The notes under the pieces are model-generated. The model saw nothing but the letters and a program-made list of their open reading frames with translations, had not been told where the DNA came from and searched no databases. A program made the position numbers and the translations under genes. This document shows, one piece after another, positions 45,348 through 55,428 of a DNA stretch of 64,000 bases. The stretch comes from Bacteroidales bacterium (GTDB lineage Bacteria; Bacteroidota; Bacteroidia; Bacteroidales; F082). Position 1 is the stretch's first letter. Every line of letters starts with the position of its first letter. The stretch is from contig WGCY01000039.1 in the NCBI GenBank assembly GCA_015493525.1, positions 1 through 64,000 of the forward strand, read 5' to 3'.

Positions 45348-48300
45348 ATGGAGAGAGGATTTCTACAACAAACCGGACTTTATAACGCCGGAAACGAACA
45401 CGAAAACTGCGGCATCGGATTTGTGGCACACATCAAAAGCGAAGCCTCGCACGACATCGTGGAGCGGGGCATGGAAGTGCTGCGCAACATGGATCACCGG
45501 GGTGCCAAAGGAGCGGATAATGTGAGCGGCGATGGTGCCGGCATTTTGCTGCAAGTTCCCCACGATTACATTAAAAAAGAATTGAAAATAAACGTCGCCG
45601 GGGCCGGAACGTACGGTACCGGCCTGCTGTTTTTGCCCCGCGATGAAAAGGCTGCTGGGGCCTGCCTGGAGATACTGAAAACAACCACACAGGAGGAAGG
45701 GCTGAACCCCCCAGAAATACGCCGTGTGCCGGTACATCCGGAAGTGCTGGGTGAAATTGCACAAAGCACCGAACCCCTGATAAAACAGGTTTTTATAAAC
45801 GGGGGCAGCCTGGAACAGGAAGATTTGGAACGCAAACTGTACATCATTCGGAAAGTAACCCAACACAAAATTTTCCAATCGGACATCGCTGGGATAGACG
45901 ATTTTTACATTGTCAGCCTTTCTTCCAAAACCATGGTGTACAAAGGAATGTTTACCCCTGCGCAGTTGCGCGGTTACTATCCGGACCTGCAGCACCCCCT
46001 TTTTAAATCGGCCATAGCACTGGTGCATTCCCGTTTCAGTACCAACACCTTCCCCACGTGGGCGCTGGCCCAGCCCTTCCGGCTCATTGCCCACAATGGG
46101 GAAATCAACACTATAAAAGGCAACCGGTTGTGGACACAGGCCCGCGAAGGGTTGCTGAAATCCGAAATTTTCGGCGAAGACCTGAAAAAAGTGCTTCCCA
46201 TTCTGGAAGAAGACAAATCCGATTCGGCTTCGTTTGACAACGTCCTGGAATTCCTGCACATGACCGGAAGGTCGCTGGAACACGCCCTTTGTATGATGAT
46301 TCCCGAATCGTTCAACAAGAAAAACCCTATTCCCGAAAGCCTGAAAGCCTTTTACGAATACCATTCCACCATTATGGAGCCCTGGGACGGGCCGGCCGCC
46401 ATGGTGTTTTCAGACGGACGGTACATCGGCGGCACACTCGACCGCAATGGTTTGCGTCCTTCGCGTTACGTCATCACCAAAAACGGGTTGATGGTCATGG
46501 CTTCCGAAACGGGGGTACAAAAATTTGCACCGGAGGAAATCGTGGAAAAAGGCCGGTTGCGCCCCGGTAAAATCCTGCTGGTGGACACCCGTTATGGCAT
46601 CCTCATCCCCGACAGGGAAGTAAAAGAACAGCTGAGCCACCGGAACCCCTATGCCGCCTGGCTTCGTAACAACAGGCTGTTAATGAGCGACATTCAGGTA
46701 CAGCGAAGGGTTCCCTCGGCCATTGAAAATTTTCCGCAACTGGCGCAGGTTTTTTCCTACACCAAAGAGGAAACCGAATGGCTGATAAAAACCATGTCGG
46801 AAACGGGCGCCGAGCCTATCAGTTCAATGGGAAACGATACGCCGGCAGCCGTTTTTTCAAAGATGCCGCAACGGTTTTTCAACTATTTCAAACAAATTTT
46901 TGCCCAGGTGACCAATCCGGCCATCGACCCCATCCGCGAAGGGCTGGTCATGTCGCTAACCAACTACATCGGCTCGGTGAATTCCAATATTTTATCCGAA
47001 AGCCCCGAGCATTGCAGGCTCATTAAATTTACCGAACCCATCATCACCAACACCGACCTGGGAAAGATAAAAGACCTCAAAGACCGTCTTTTTTCCCACG
47101 CTGTCATTCCCATGCTTTTCCCAGCCGGCAGCGGGCTGGCAGGGTTCCAAAAGGCATTTGACGGGATGCTCCTAGCCGCCGAAAAAGCCGTGGATGACCG
47201 TAAAAACTTTATCATTCTTTCCGACAGGGCCGTCAGTCGGCAAATGGCCCCTTTCCCGTCGCTGCTGGCCGTGGCGGCCGTGCACCACCACCTTATCCGG
47301 AAGAAAAAAAGAATGCAGGTGGGGATTATTGTGGAAACCGGCGAAGCCTGTGAAGTGAACCATTTTGCCCTGTTGCTGGGCTACGGCGCCAGCGTGGTAA
47401 ATCCCTATCTGGCTTTCGCCGCCATCGACCATCTGGTAAAAAGCAATAAACTGGCGTTGACTTACGGTGAGGCCCGTAAAAACTACATTCATGCCATCAA
47501 CAAAGGATTGCTGAAAATTTTCTCGAAAATGGGGATTTCCACCATCCGCAGCTACCATGGCGCCCAGATTTTTGAGGCCTTCGGAGTTAGTAAAAGCTTG
47601 ATTGACGAATACTTTACCGGAACCGCCTCACCGGTTGACGGTATCGGCCTGGAAGAGATTTATGAAGAATACCAACGCTTTCACCGGAAGGCCTTTGAAG
47701 AAAAACCGTCGGGGCGGGAGTTGCTTTTCAGAAACACCGGAAAATATGCCTGGCGGAAGGATGGGGAAGGCCACGCCTGGAACCCCGACACCATCGCCCT
47801 GTTGCAGTGGGCCACGCGTACCAACAATTACGAAAAATACCGGGAGTACAGCGGCAAGGTGGACGAATACAACCGGAGGCCGGCCTTTATCCGGGGCTGC
47901 CTGCGCATAAAGCAAAACCCCATCCCCATCGAACAGGTGGAACCCGTCGAAAACATTATGAAACGCTTTGTCACCGGCGCTATGTCGTACGGCTCCATCA
48001 GCCGGGAGGCACACGAAGCCATTGCCGTGGCCATGAACACCATTGGCGGCCGCAGCAACACCGGTGAAGGCGGCGAAGAGACCGCACGGTTCGGTACGCT
48101 GAAGCAAAGCGCGGTAAAACAGGTGGCCTCGGGCCGCTTTGGCGTAACGGCAAATTATCTGGTGCACGCCGATGAAATCCAGATCAAGGTGGCACAGGGT
48201 GCCAAACCGGGCGAGGGCGGCCAGCTTCCAGGCTACAAAGTAAACAAGGTGATTGCCAAAACACGCAAGTCAACACCGGGCATTACCCTGATTTCGCCGC

Positions 48301-49874
48301 CACCCCATCACGATATTTATTCCATCGAAGACCTGGCCCAACTGATTTACGATTTGCGTGTAACCAACCCGCAGGCGAAAATTTCGGTGAAACTGGTTTC
48401 GGAAAACGGCGTGGGGACCATTGCCGCCGGCGTGGCCAAAGCGCGTGCCGACCTGATTATTATTTCGGGCGGCGAAGGCGGTACCGGTGCCAGCCCGGTC
48501 AGTTCCATCCGCTATGCAGGCCTGCCGGTAGAACTGGGTATTGCCGAAACACAACAAACGCTGGTGCTGAACCGGCTGCGCGGTCGGGTAAAACTCCAGG
48601 TGGACGGCCAGTTGAAAAACGCACAGGATGTGATAAAGATGGCTTTGCTCGGGGCGGAAGAATTCGGCTTTGCCACCTCGGCCCTTATTGTACTTGGGTG
48701 CGTGATGATGCGCAAATGCCACCTGAACACCTGCCCCATGGGTATTGCCACCCAGGACGAAAAGCTGCGCAAAAACTTTTCGGGAAAAGCAGAATATGTC
48801 ATCAATTTCTTCCGTTTCCTGGCACAGGAGATCAGGGAGCAACTGGCAGCCATGGGCTTCTCCCGTTTTGATGATATCATCGGCCGTACCGACCTGATGG
48901 AAACCAATCCAGGAGTGATAACTGGCAAAATGAAAAGACTTGATTTTTCGCCCCTGCTGGTCAACATCCCTGCCGGTACGGAAACCGACAGAAAACAGGC
49001 CGGGCTGCAAGACCGGTCCGCGCTTTTGCAACACATGGATTTTCGCCTGATTGAGACTTCCGAAAAAGCCCTCAAACGAAAAGAGAAGGTATGGCTTTTC
49101 AGGCACATCAAAAATACCGACCGCACAGTGGGCACCATGCTTTCGGGAGAAATTTCCAAAAAATACGGGGAGAACGGACTTCCCGAAGATACTATCCACG
49201 CTACTTTTTCGGGAACAGCAGGACAGAGTTTCGGTGCTTTTCTGGCGCGTGGCATTACCTTCCGCCTTGAAGGCGATGCCAACGATTACATCGGAAAAGG
49301 ACTTTCCGGCGGAAAGATTATTGTGGTGCCGCCCAAAGGTTCCCCGTTTAAACCGGAAGAAAACGTCATTATCGGAAACTCCACCTTTTATGGGGCTACT
49401 GGCGGGGAAGCCTATATTCAGGGCGTGGCTGGTGAGCGCTTTTGTGTTAGAAATTCCGGGGTAAGGGCCGTGGTGGAGGGCACCGGCGACCATTGCTGCG
49501 AATACATGACCGGTGGCCGTGTGGTGGTGCTGGGCCAAACAGGCAGGAATTTCGCTGCCGGCATGAGCGGCGGCATTGCCTATGTGCTGGACGAAAACCA
49601 CGACTTTTCCTACTACTGCAATAAAGGCTTGGTGGATTTGCTTAAAGTAGACAACAAAAAGAATATGAAAGAGTTGCAAGATTTGATTAACAAACATTTG
49701 CTTTACACGCAAAGTCCCCTGGCAGCCAAAATACTGACCCGCTGGGAGCATTACCTGCCCCTGTTTGTCAAGGTGATTTCGTTTGAATACCGGAAGATCC
49801 TGGAAGAAGAAAAATTGCGCAAACTGGAAGAGAAACTGAAACAGACCGAAGACAATCCTTCGCGACATGAATAA
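45348..49874 (+). CDS. gltB: Glutamate synthase (NADPH) large subunit
   Basis: Makes glutamate from glutamine and 2-oxoglutarate. I use ATG 45348 (MERGFLQQTGLYNAGNEHEN), giving a 20-residue propeptide before the catalytic Cys21 of the class II amidotransferase (CGIGFVAHI); the longer reading from 45270 adds residues without homology. Order: amidotransferase (~21-420), central domain, FMN-binding synthase domain (~850-1200) with the 3Fe-4S cysteines in CVMMRKCHLNTCPMG near 1120, and the beta-helix GXGXG domain (~1260-1480). 1508 residues, normal for the alpha subunit. Confidence 0.96.
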   Translation: MERGFLQQTGLYNAGNEHENCGIGFVAHIKSEASHDIVERGMEVLRNMDHRGAKGADNVSGDGAGILLQVPHDYIKKELKINVAGAGTYGTGLLFLPRDEKAAGACLEILKTTTQEEGLNPPEIRRVPVHPEVLGEIAQSTEPLIKQVFINGGSLEQEDLERKLYIIRKVTQHKIFQSDIAGIDDFYIVSLSSKTMVYKGMFTPAQLRGYYPDLQHPLFKSAIALVHSRFSTNTFPTWALAQPFRLIAHNGEINTIKGNRLWTQAREGLLKSEIFGEDLKKVLPILEEDKSDSASFDNVLEFLHMTGRSLEHALCMMIPESFNKKNPIPESLKAFYEYHSTIMEPWDGPAAMVFSDGRYIGGTLDRNGLRPSRYVITKNGLMVMASETGVQKFAPEEIVEKGRLRPGKILLVDTRYGILIPDREVKEQLSHRNPYAAWLRNNRLLMSDIQVQRRVPSAIENFPQLAQVFSYTKEETEWLIKTMSETGAEPISSMGNDTPAAVFSKMPQRFFNYFKQIFAQVTNPAIDPIREGLVMSLTNYIGSVNSNILSESPEHCRLIKFTEPIITNTDLGKIKDLKDRLFSHAVIPMLFPAGSGLAGFQKAFDGMLLAAEKAVDDRKNFIILSDRAVSRQMAPFPSLLAVAAVHHHLIRKKKRMQVGIIVETGEACEVNHFALLLGYGASVVNPYLAFAAIDHLVKSNKLALTYGEARKNYIHAINKGLLKIFSKMGISTIRSYHGAQIFEAFGVSKSLIDEYFTGTASPVDGIGLEEIYEEYQRFHRKAFEEKPSGRELLFRNTGKYAWRKDGEGHAWNPDTIALLQWATRTNNYEKYREYSGKVDEYNRRPAFIRGCLRIKQNPIPIEQVEPVENIMKRFVTGAMSYGSISREAHEAIAVAMNTIGGRSNTGEGGEETARFGTLKQSAVKQVASGRFGVTANYLVHADEIQIKVAQGAKPGEGGQLPGYKVNKVIAKTRKSTPGITLISPPPHHDIYSIEDLAQLIYDLRVTNPQAKISVKLVSENGVGTIAAGVAKARADLIIISGGEGGTGASPVSSIRYAGLPVELGIAETQQTLVLNRLRGRVKLQVDGQLKNAQDVIKMALLGAEEFGFATSALIVLGCVMMRKCHLNTCPMGIATQDEKLRKNFSGKAEYVINFFRFLAQEIREQLAAMGFSRFDDIIGRTDLMETNPGVITGKMKRLDFSPLLVNIPAGTETDRKQAGLQDRSALLQHMDFRLIETSEKALKRKEKVWLFRHIKNTDRTVGTMLSGEISKKYGENGLPEDTIHATFSGTAGQSFGAFLARGITFRLEGDANDYIGKGLSGGKIIVVPPKGSPFKPEENVIIGNSTFYGATGGEAYIQGVAGERFCVRNSGVRAVVEGTGDHCCEYMTGGRVVVLGQTGRNFAAGMSGGIAYVLDENHDFSYYCNKGLVDLLKVDNKKNMKELQDLINKHLLYTQSPLAAKILTRWEHYLPLFVKVISFEYRKILEEEKLRKLEEKLKQTEDNPSRHE

Positions 49875-49888
49875 AAAAACAGAAAAAA

Positions 49889-51289
49889 ATGGGTAATCCG
49901 AAAGGTTTTTTAACGGTAAAAAGAAAAGAGGGCGGCTACCGTCCGGTAAAAGAACGGATTTTTGATTTTGGCGAGGTGGAACAGACCCTGAACACCGATG
50001 ACCGTAAGTTGCAGGCTTCGCGGTGCATGGAGTGCGGTGTTCCGTTTTGCCACTGGGCCTGCCCGGTGGGAAGCAAAATACCGGAGTGGCAGGATGCCCT
50101 TTATCACGGCTATTGGGAAGAGGCCTACGCCATTTTGAACAGTACTAATAGCTTTCCGGAGATTACCGGGCGCGTCTGTCCCGCCCTTTGTGAGAAATCG
50201 TGTGTTTTATCGGTGCATGACAGTGCCGTTACCATGCGCGAAAACGAATGTGCCGTGGCAGAAACCGCTTTCGACAAAGGGCTGGTAAAGCCCTCCGTCC
50301 CCGCTTTCCGTACCGGGAAAAAAGTGGCAGTCATCGGCTCCGGGCCGGCCGGATTGTCGGCTGCCGACAGGCTAAACCAGACAGGGCACCTGGTTACGGT
50401 GTTCGAAAAAAACGATGTGGTCGGCGGGTTGCTGCGTTACGGCATCCCCGACTTTAAACTGAACAAACGGGTTATCGACCGCAGGCTGGCACTTTTCCGC
50501 GAAGAAGGCATTGTTTTTAAAACCGGCGTAAATGTGGGTGTTGACCTTCCGGTAAAACAGCTTTTAAAAGATTTTGACGCGGTAGTGCTGGCACTGGGGG
50601 TGGAACAGCCCCGCGATTTGCCGGTGGAGGGCAGGACACTGGAGGGCATTCATTTTGCGCTGGAATACCTGACACAAAGCAACCTGAAAGTGGCCGGGAA
50701 ACCCGTTTTGGGAAAAGAAATCAACGCCAAAGGAAAACACGTCCTGGTCATTGGCGGCGGCGATACCGGTTCCGATTGTGTGGGTACAGCCATCCGCCAG
50801 CAGGCGGCATCGGTCACCCAGATTGAAATCCTGCCCAAACCACCCCAAGAGAACTCTGCCGACAATCCCTGGCCATACTGGCCCAACGTTTTGCGCACTT
50901 CCAGTTCGCACCGCGAAGGTTGCATCCGGCGATGGGCATTGCTGACCAAACGGTTTCTCGGCGAAAACGGACGGGTAAAACAGGCGGAAGTGATTTCTGT
51001 GGACTGGCACAAAGAGGACAACGGAAAGTGGCAAATGCAGGAAAAAGGGAAACCAGAACGGATCCAGGCCGACTTGGTGCTGCTGGCCATGGGCTTTACG
51101 CAACCCGTTCACAAAGGGCTGCTCAACGCCCTCGGTGTGGCCTTTGATGACCGCGGCAACGTGAAAACCAATGATAAAAAGCAAACCTCGGTGCCCAAAG
51201 TCTTTGCCGCCGGCGATGTTACCCGCGGGGCCAGTCTGGTGGTACACGCCATTTACGAAGGACAACAGGTAGCGCGGTTTTGTAGATGA
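49889..51289 (+). CDS. gltD: Glutamate synthase (NADPH) small subunit
   Basis: Electron-input subunit of glutamate synthase: passes electrons from NADPH through FAD and iron-sulfur clusters to GltB. The 466 residues start with a Cys-rich cluster domain (CMECGVPFCHWACPVGS, then CPALCEKSCVL), followed by FAD site GSGPAGLSAADRL near 150 and NADPH site GGGDTGSDCVG near 290. ATG lies 14 bases after the gltB stop, same operon. Confidence 0.96.
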   Translation: MGNPKGFLTVKRKEGGYRPVKERIFDFGEVEQTLNTDDRKLQASRCMECGVPFCHWACPVGSKIPEWQDALYHGYWEEAYAILNSTNSFPEITGRVCPALCEKSCVLSVHDSAVTMRENECAVAETAFDKGLVKPSVPAFRTGKKVAVIGSGPAGLSAADRLNQTGHLVTVFEKNDVVGGLLRYGIPDFKLNKRVIDRRLALFREEGIVFKTGVNVGVDLPVKQLLKDFDAVVLALGVEQPRDLPVEGRTLEGIHFALEYLTQSNLKVAGKPVLGKEINAKGKHVLVIGGGDTGSDCVGTAIRQQAASVTQIEILPKPPQENSADNPWPYWPNVLRTSSSHREGCIRRWALLTKRFLGENGRVKQAEVISVDWHKEDNGKWQMQEKGKPERIQADLVLLAMGFTQPVHKGLLNALGVAFDDRGNVKTNDKKQTSVPKVFAAGDVTRGASLVVHAIYEGQQVARFCR

Positions 51290-51628
51290 TTTTTTAAACT
51301 ATAATACTATAATATTTCCCAAAAATCAGGCCACTGGTTAAGTTTAAAAATTATTAAACTTGTAGCTATGAAAAAAGACATCGGGCTTTAATGCAAAAGT
51401 AGTTCTGGAAGCCCTTCAGGAAAGAAGATCAGCAGGCTCTAATTATTGGGAATAACTTACTATTTTTATAAACAGGAAAAGGGACTGCCTATATGGGAAA
51501 CGTGTTATAAAGAAACCCCAGACAATCCCCTCCTGTCTATGAAATTAGAAAGATTCTATAATACAAATCTATCTTTATGATTTCAAATGATGCCTGACCT
51601 AAGATGGCATCAATTATTAAACTATTAA
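51290..51628 (+). pseudogene. Intergenic stretch with likely IS3-family remnants
   Basis: No intact gene in these 339 bases. A short frame near 51388-51450 encodes SGFNAKVVLEALQERRSA, close to the start of IS3 OrfA proteins (F-x-AKV-x-LEALK). Further on, near 51470-51530, INRKRDCLYGKRVIKKP vaguely resembles an IS3 OrfB stretch. Both are broken by stops. The assignment is by eye and weak for the second part. Confidence 0.35.
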
Positions 51629-53272
51629 TCATTCTTGTTGTTTCAATATTTTATATACATATACCTTTTGAGAATTGGCTGTAACAGCAGTCAAAATATA
51701 TATTCCAGGATTCCAGGTAGCTACCCTTATATTTTCTTTGGTTTCTTTTTTCAATTGCATGGCCAAAATCCGTTGCCCACTGATGTCGGTTACTGAAATT
51801 TTAAAATTCTCCTCTGATGTATTTTCTATGTTTAAAACAGAAACCACAGGATTTGGAAAAACAACAAAATTTAAAGTGGAAGATTGATGACCTTTTATCC
51901 CGGTTGTGGATTGATATTCTTCCGCGCCAATATCTATGATGCTGTCTACTATTCTATCCTGATTATTAATATCTTGTTTCCCGGATAAAGGTTTTCCGTT
52001 CCAGCCGTTACCAAGATTAATACCGGCATTTATTGCCGGAGAGCCGGTGCTTAAATTCATATTTTTGGGGGAATTTATCAGTTGGGGATTCGCATATTTT
52101 GCATTATCATCACTCCAGGCACCAGGCGAAGTTGTGCTTCCACCATAATAAATATTATTATCAACACTTATATTTTTGTTGTTACTACCCCAACGTTGCA
52201 AGTAATCCTGATTAGCTTTTCCATAAAAAATATTGTTTTTAATAATAACAGTATCAGCGTTATACTGAATTGCTACTTCTCCTGAATAACCCTCGTAAGT
52301 AGTGTTGTTCACAATGGCAATGTTAAATGCATTTCCCTTGTTAGAGGCATAACCGCCAGCCATAATATTAGCTTGATACGATCCGGAGACAAAATTATTT
52401 CTTACAATTATATCCTGTGTATTTTTACCTTTATGTTCGCTGGCAAGCTCGATACCAATATCATTATTATAAATTTTGTTTTTTTCAATAATAATATTCC
52501 TTCCACCATCTACATAGATGCCATCTGCCGAACGGTCGCCTCCATAAGCAGGATTACTTAAAGAGGAAATATTATATACTGTATTATTAGTACATATCCC
52601 ATCACGTGCCTGGTCGTGTCCGGTTGGACCGTTTCCCTCAAAGCCAATAAAATCAATGCCAATATTATCATTATCGTGGATGATATTATTAGAAACAGTA
52701 AAATTTGTTACATTTCCGTTTAATACCATTGATTCGCTCGACCCCAATTTGCAATGGAATATTTCATTGCTATCAACCACAATATTATTTATCGGTGTTG
52801 AGCTTGTTCCATAAAAAGCTATGCCATGAGCATTTCCATTATCGTTGTCAATATTGTGAACCTTGTTATTTTGTATTTCCAGATTACCGGAACTCCCGTT
52901 AACATAAATTCCCATAGGTGTATCATCTAGGCTGCCTGAAAAATTCTGAATTTCCAAACCAATTACTTTAATATAGTTTTTACTTGATATAGTAATACCA
53001 ACTTTTCCTTTTTTTCCGGTACCATCAATAATAGCCCCTGACATACCAAGCAAAGTAATGTAATTATCGATTGATCCACTTTTGGGAAAGGTAACCGTTT
53101 CGTTATATGTGCCTGCCTTTACCAGAACGGTGTCACCGGCGTTAGCTTCATTAACCCCGGCCTGAACAGAAGTATAATTACCTCCTGAGGGGGCTACTAT
53201 TATTACTTTGCTCCAACTATTATTCACTAAGAAAGTAAGCAAAATGGCTGTTAGAAGTATGTTCCTTTTCAT
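51629..53272 (-). CDS. Secreted right-handed beta-helix protein with type IX sorting domain
   Basis: A 547-residue exported protein. Signal peptide MKRNILLTAILLTFLVNNSW, then a DUF1565/parallel beta-helix region (SGGNYTSVQAGVNEANAGDTV near 30; many N-x-I-x-x-N turns such as NNKVHNIDNDNG and NNIIHDNDNIG through ~430), and a C-terminal T9SS type A domain (~465-547: VVFPNPVVSVLNIENT … YKILKQQE). Such helices are found in polysaccharide lyases and glycosidases; no catalytic residues can be named. Last gene of the carbohydrate locus. Confidence 0.88.
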   Translation of the reverse strand: MKRNILLTAILLTFLVNNSWSKVIIVAPSGGNYTSVQAGVNEANAGDTVLVKAGTYNETVTFPKSGSIDNYITLLGMSGAIIDGTGKKGKVGITISSKNYIKVIGLEIQNFSGSLDDTPMGIYVNGSSGNLEIQNNKVHNIDNDNGNAHGIAFYGTSSTPINNIVVDSNEIFHCKLGSSESMVLNGNVTNFTVSNNIIHDNDNIGIDFIGFEGNGPTGHDQARDGICTNNTVYNISSLSNPAYGGDRSADGIYVDGGRNIIIEKNKIYNNDIGIELASEHKGKNTQDIIVRNNFVSGSYQANIMAGGYASNKGNAFNIAIVNNTTYEGYSGEVAIQYNADTVIIKNNIFYGKANQDYLQRWGSNNKNISVDNNIYYGGSTTSPGAWSDDNAKYANPQLINSPKNMNLSTGSPAINAGINLGNGWNGKPLSGKQDINNQDRIVDSIIDIGAEEYQSTTGIKGHQSSTLNFVVFPNPVVSVLNIENTSEENFKISVTDISGQRILAMQLKKETKENIRVATWNPGIYILTAVTANSQKVYVYKILKQQE

Positions 53273-53325
53273 TTTTTAAATACAATGTTAAAATAAGATA
53301 AAAAATAATAAATTTCGTACTGTAA

Positions 53326-55350
53326 TTATTTAACTGGAGTCCCCACCAAAATTTTTACTTCGTAGGGTTGCAATGTGACGTCAAATTCTTTTTTATCGTT
53401 AATAATATCTGATTTGTTACTATTAAAAAAACGAAGATTTCTAAAGTTGTAATTCTGTGAATAACCTTTCGGTATTTCCAGCACTTTTGCGACATTTACA
53501 TGAAAATGTTTAATTTCTCCGGTAGGATTCCTTAAACTTATAATACCCTTTTGTGGTGACCATGCAGCCCGTCCGTAAACTTCTCCTTTTAAAGGATTGC
53601 CACCTATCCAATGGATGTCAACCAGCGTCTCGGCATTGGCTTTGGCCCAATGAATGGCTTGTGCCAGCATATCCCAGATCTTTGATGAAATTTTGTGAGG
53701 ATTGATGTAAAGTTCCTGTAATCCTGTGCCACTTGAGAAAAACGACCAAATATCATCTGAAATATCCTGATCTTTCATGTCGAATTTAGCCGGTCTTCCG
53801 TGATCTGCTATACAAACCCCGTGATACATCAGTGAATTAAGCGGATACAGGGGGCCTTTCTTTACAATATTCTTATATGCTTCTCCATCTCTGTAAGTAA
53901 TCCATTGCTGTCTGGTTGTTCCTGTTCCTGCAAATCCTGTATCACCGCCGTTTCTCCAGATCGCATCTCCATAAAAGAGCCAGTATGGGGAAGCCCATGT
54001 ACCTGTGGTTAAACTAAAATAAATCGAAGGTGAAATTACCCTGACAGAATCTACCAGACGAAGCAGTGCTTCTATATCGCTGTTATAGCTTAAATCTGAA
54101 CCAATTGCATTATCTCCTTGTCCAACGCCGTCAATTTTGAAAATAGTGATTCCATAATCCCGTACGAAGTTCTTCATAACCTGACTGAACCGATTAAAAT
54201 ACACAGGTCCGGCTAATGAGAATCCATTCTCATTTGTCTCAAAAGGAGGATGTTGCGCTAATCCATAACGTATTCTTTGTGCTTTATCTTCTCCGTATCC
54301 CCCGAAAGGAGACATCCAAACCCCCAGACTCGAATGATATTTCTTTGCCATTACTTCCAAGTTGGAAAATCCGTCGGGGAAGCCGCTGTTAAATTCCCAC
54401 AATGTTTTGTTGTTATCCCAACCATCATCAAACAAAAAGGCTTGCATCGGTATATGCCGATTTTTTATGAGGCTGTCGCCAAAAGTCCGGATCCAGTCCA
54501 TGCATTCTTTTTCATTTAATTTGGCTCCGTAAGAGTTAAACCATGAATTGAAATGCAAAAATTCACGGTAGGGAACCGCGCGTTCACGTTCGATATAATA
54601 TAAAAATGCCCGGCGTATCTGACCTTTTGGTGATATACCCCATGCTGTGGAGTGACTGATAGATTTTTTAGGAATCAACGGTTTTGTTTTTACCATGAAC
54701 GATACCGCCTCTTTATTTTTTGTTGCATAGTGACTGAGTGGGTATTCAAATCCCATAAAGATTCCTTTGTCCGTATTAACCCATGGTGTTCCTGCTACCA
54801 CACCGTCTGGTTTCATCCCGGAGCTTTGTGGCATTTCCAAAAGGGTGATTTTATCCACTGCCAGTGGCTTTTCCGGTATCAAGGTAAATTCCTGACGAAG
54901 ATAATTGGAGTGATCTTTCAAGATAACTTTCCAGTGAATTTTTAAATGGATTTTGTTGCAATATAAAACAGCTGTGATTTCTTCCCCGTTCTCTTTTCCT
55001 GATTTTCTTACAGAAGATTGTTTGCCTTTTATTATTTTAATTTTCGGGGCAGTTAAAACTTGGAAATTGTTGGATGTTAGTACTTTACCATCGTGAAGCT
55101 GAATGGAAAACCAGGGTCTATTATTCCATTCAATTTTTTGCCCTGTTTCTTTATTTTTAAAAGATTGAGCTTTTAAAGTTTTATCTTTTATCATCCATTT
55201 TGCCGAAAGTACATTATTCTGAACCAAAATTTTGCCTTGTGATAATTGAATGACAGGGGATCCGATCGGCAGTCCTGGATAAACGGCCTGTCCAACCATA
55301 AATCCTGTATTAAACAAGCATAATATTAAAATAAACAGATTCTTATTCAT
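53326..55350 (-). CDS. Exported GH36-like glycosidase (clan GH-D, alpha-galactosidase-like)
   Basis: A 674-residue enzyme with signal peptide (NLFILILCLFNTGFMVGQA). The N-terminal ~260 residues form a beta-sandwich, followed by a TIM barrel: MQAFLFDDGWDNNKTLWEF near 305, VWMSPFGGYGED near 343, the presumed nucleophile Asp in IFKIDGVGQGDN near 404 and the acid/base Asp in WRNGGDTGFAGTG near 468. A C-terminal beta domain ends the chain. This layout is that of GH36-type alpha-galactosidases or alpha-N-acetylgalactosaminidases; the sugar specificity is not determined. Confidence 0.75.
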   Translation of the reverse strand: MNKNLFILILCLFNTGFMVGQAVYPGLPIGSPVIQLSQGKILVQNNVLSAKWMIKDKTLKAQSFKNKETGQKIEWNNRPWFSIQLHDGKVLTSNNFQVLTAPKIKIIKGKQSSVRKSGKENGEEITAVLYCNKIHLKIHWKVILKDHSNYLRQEFTLIPEKPLAVDKITLLEMPQSSGMKPDGVVAGTPWVNTDKGIFMGFEYPLSHYATKNKEAVSFMVKTKPLIPKKSISHSTAWGISPKGQIRRAFLYYIERERAVPYREFLHFNSWFNSYGAKLNEKECMDWIRTFGDSLIKNRHIPMQAFLFDDGWDNNKTLWEFNSGFPDGFSNLEVMAKKYHSSLGVWMSPFGGYGEDKAQRIRYGLAQHPPFETNENGFSLAGPVYFNRFSQVMKNFVRDYGITIFKIDGVGQGDNAIGSDLSYNSDIEALLRLVDSVRVISPSIYFSLTTGTWASPYWLFYGDAIWRNGGDTGFAGTGTTRQQWITYRDGEAYKNIVKKGPLYPLNSLMYHGVCIADHGRPAKFDMKDQDISDDIWSFFSSGTGLQELYINPHKISSKIWDMLAQAIHWAKANAETLVDIHWIGGNPLKGEVYGRAAWSPQKGIISLRNPTGEIKHFHVNVAKVLEIPKGYSQNYNFRNLRFFNSNKSDIINDKKEFDVTLQPYEVKILVGTPVK

Positions 55351-55428
55351 GTTTTTTGTTTTATAAGTTTATTGCATCTGTTAATAGTTCTGACAAAAAT
55401 TTATCAATCAACGTCTTATCAAATATTT

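Noticed and set aside
48270-49868. 532-codon open frame opposite gltB, and similar frames opposite ftsY and gltB's 5' part
   Set aside because: Opposite-strand shadows of well-conserved genes; no start context, no known motifs.
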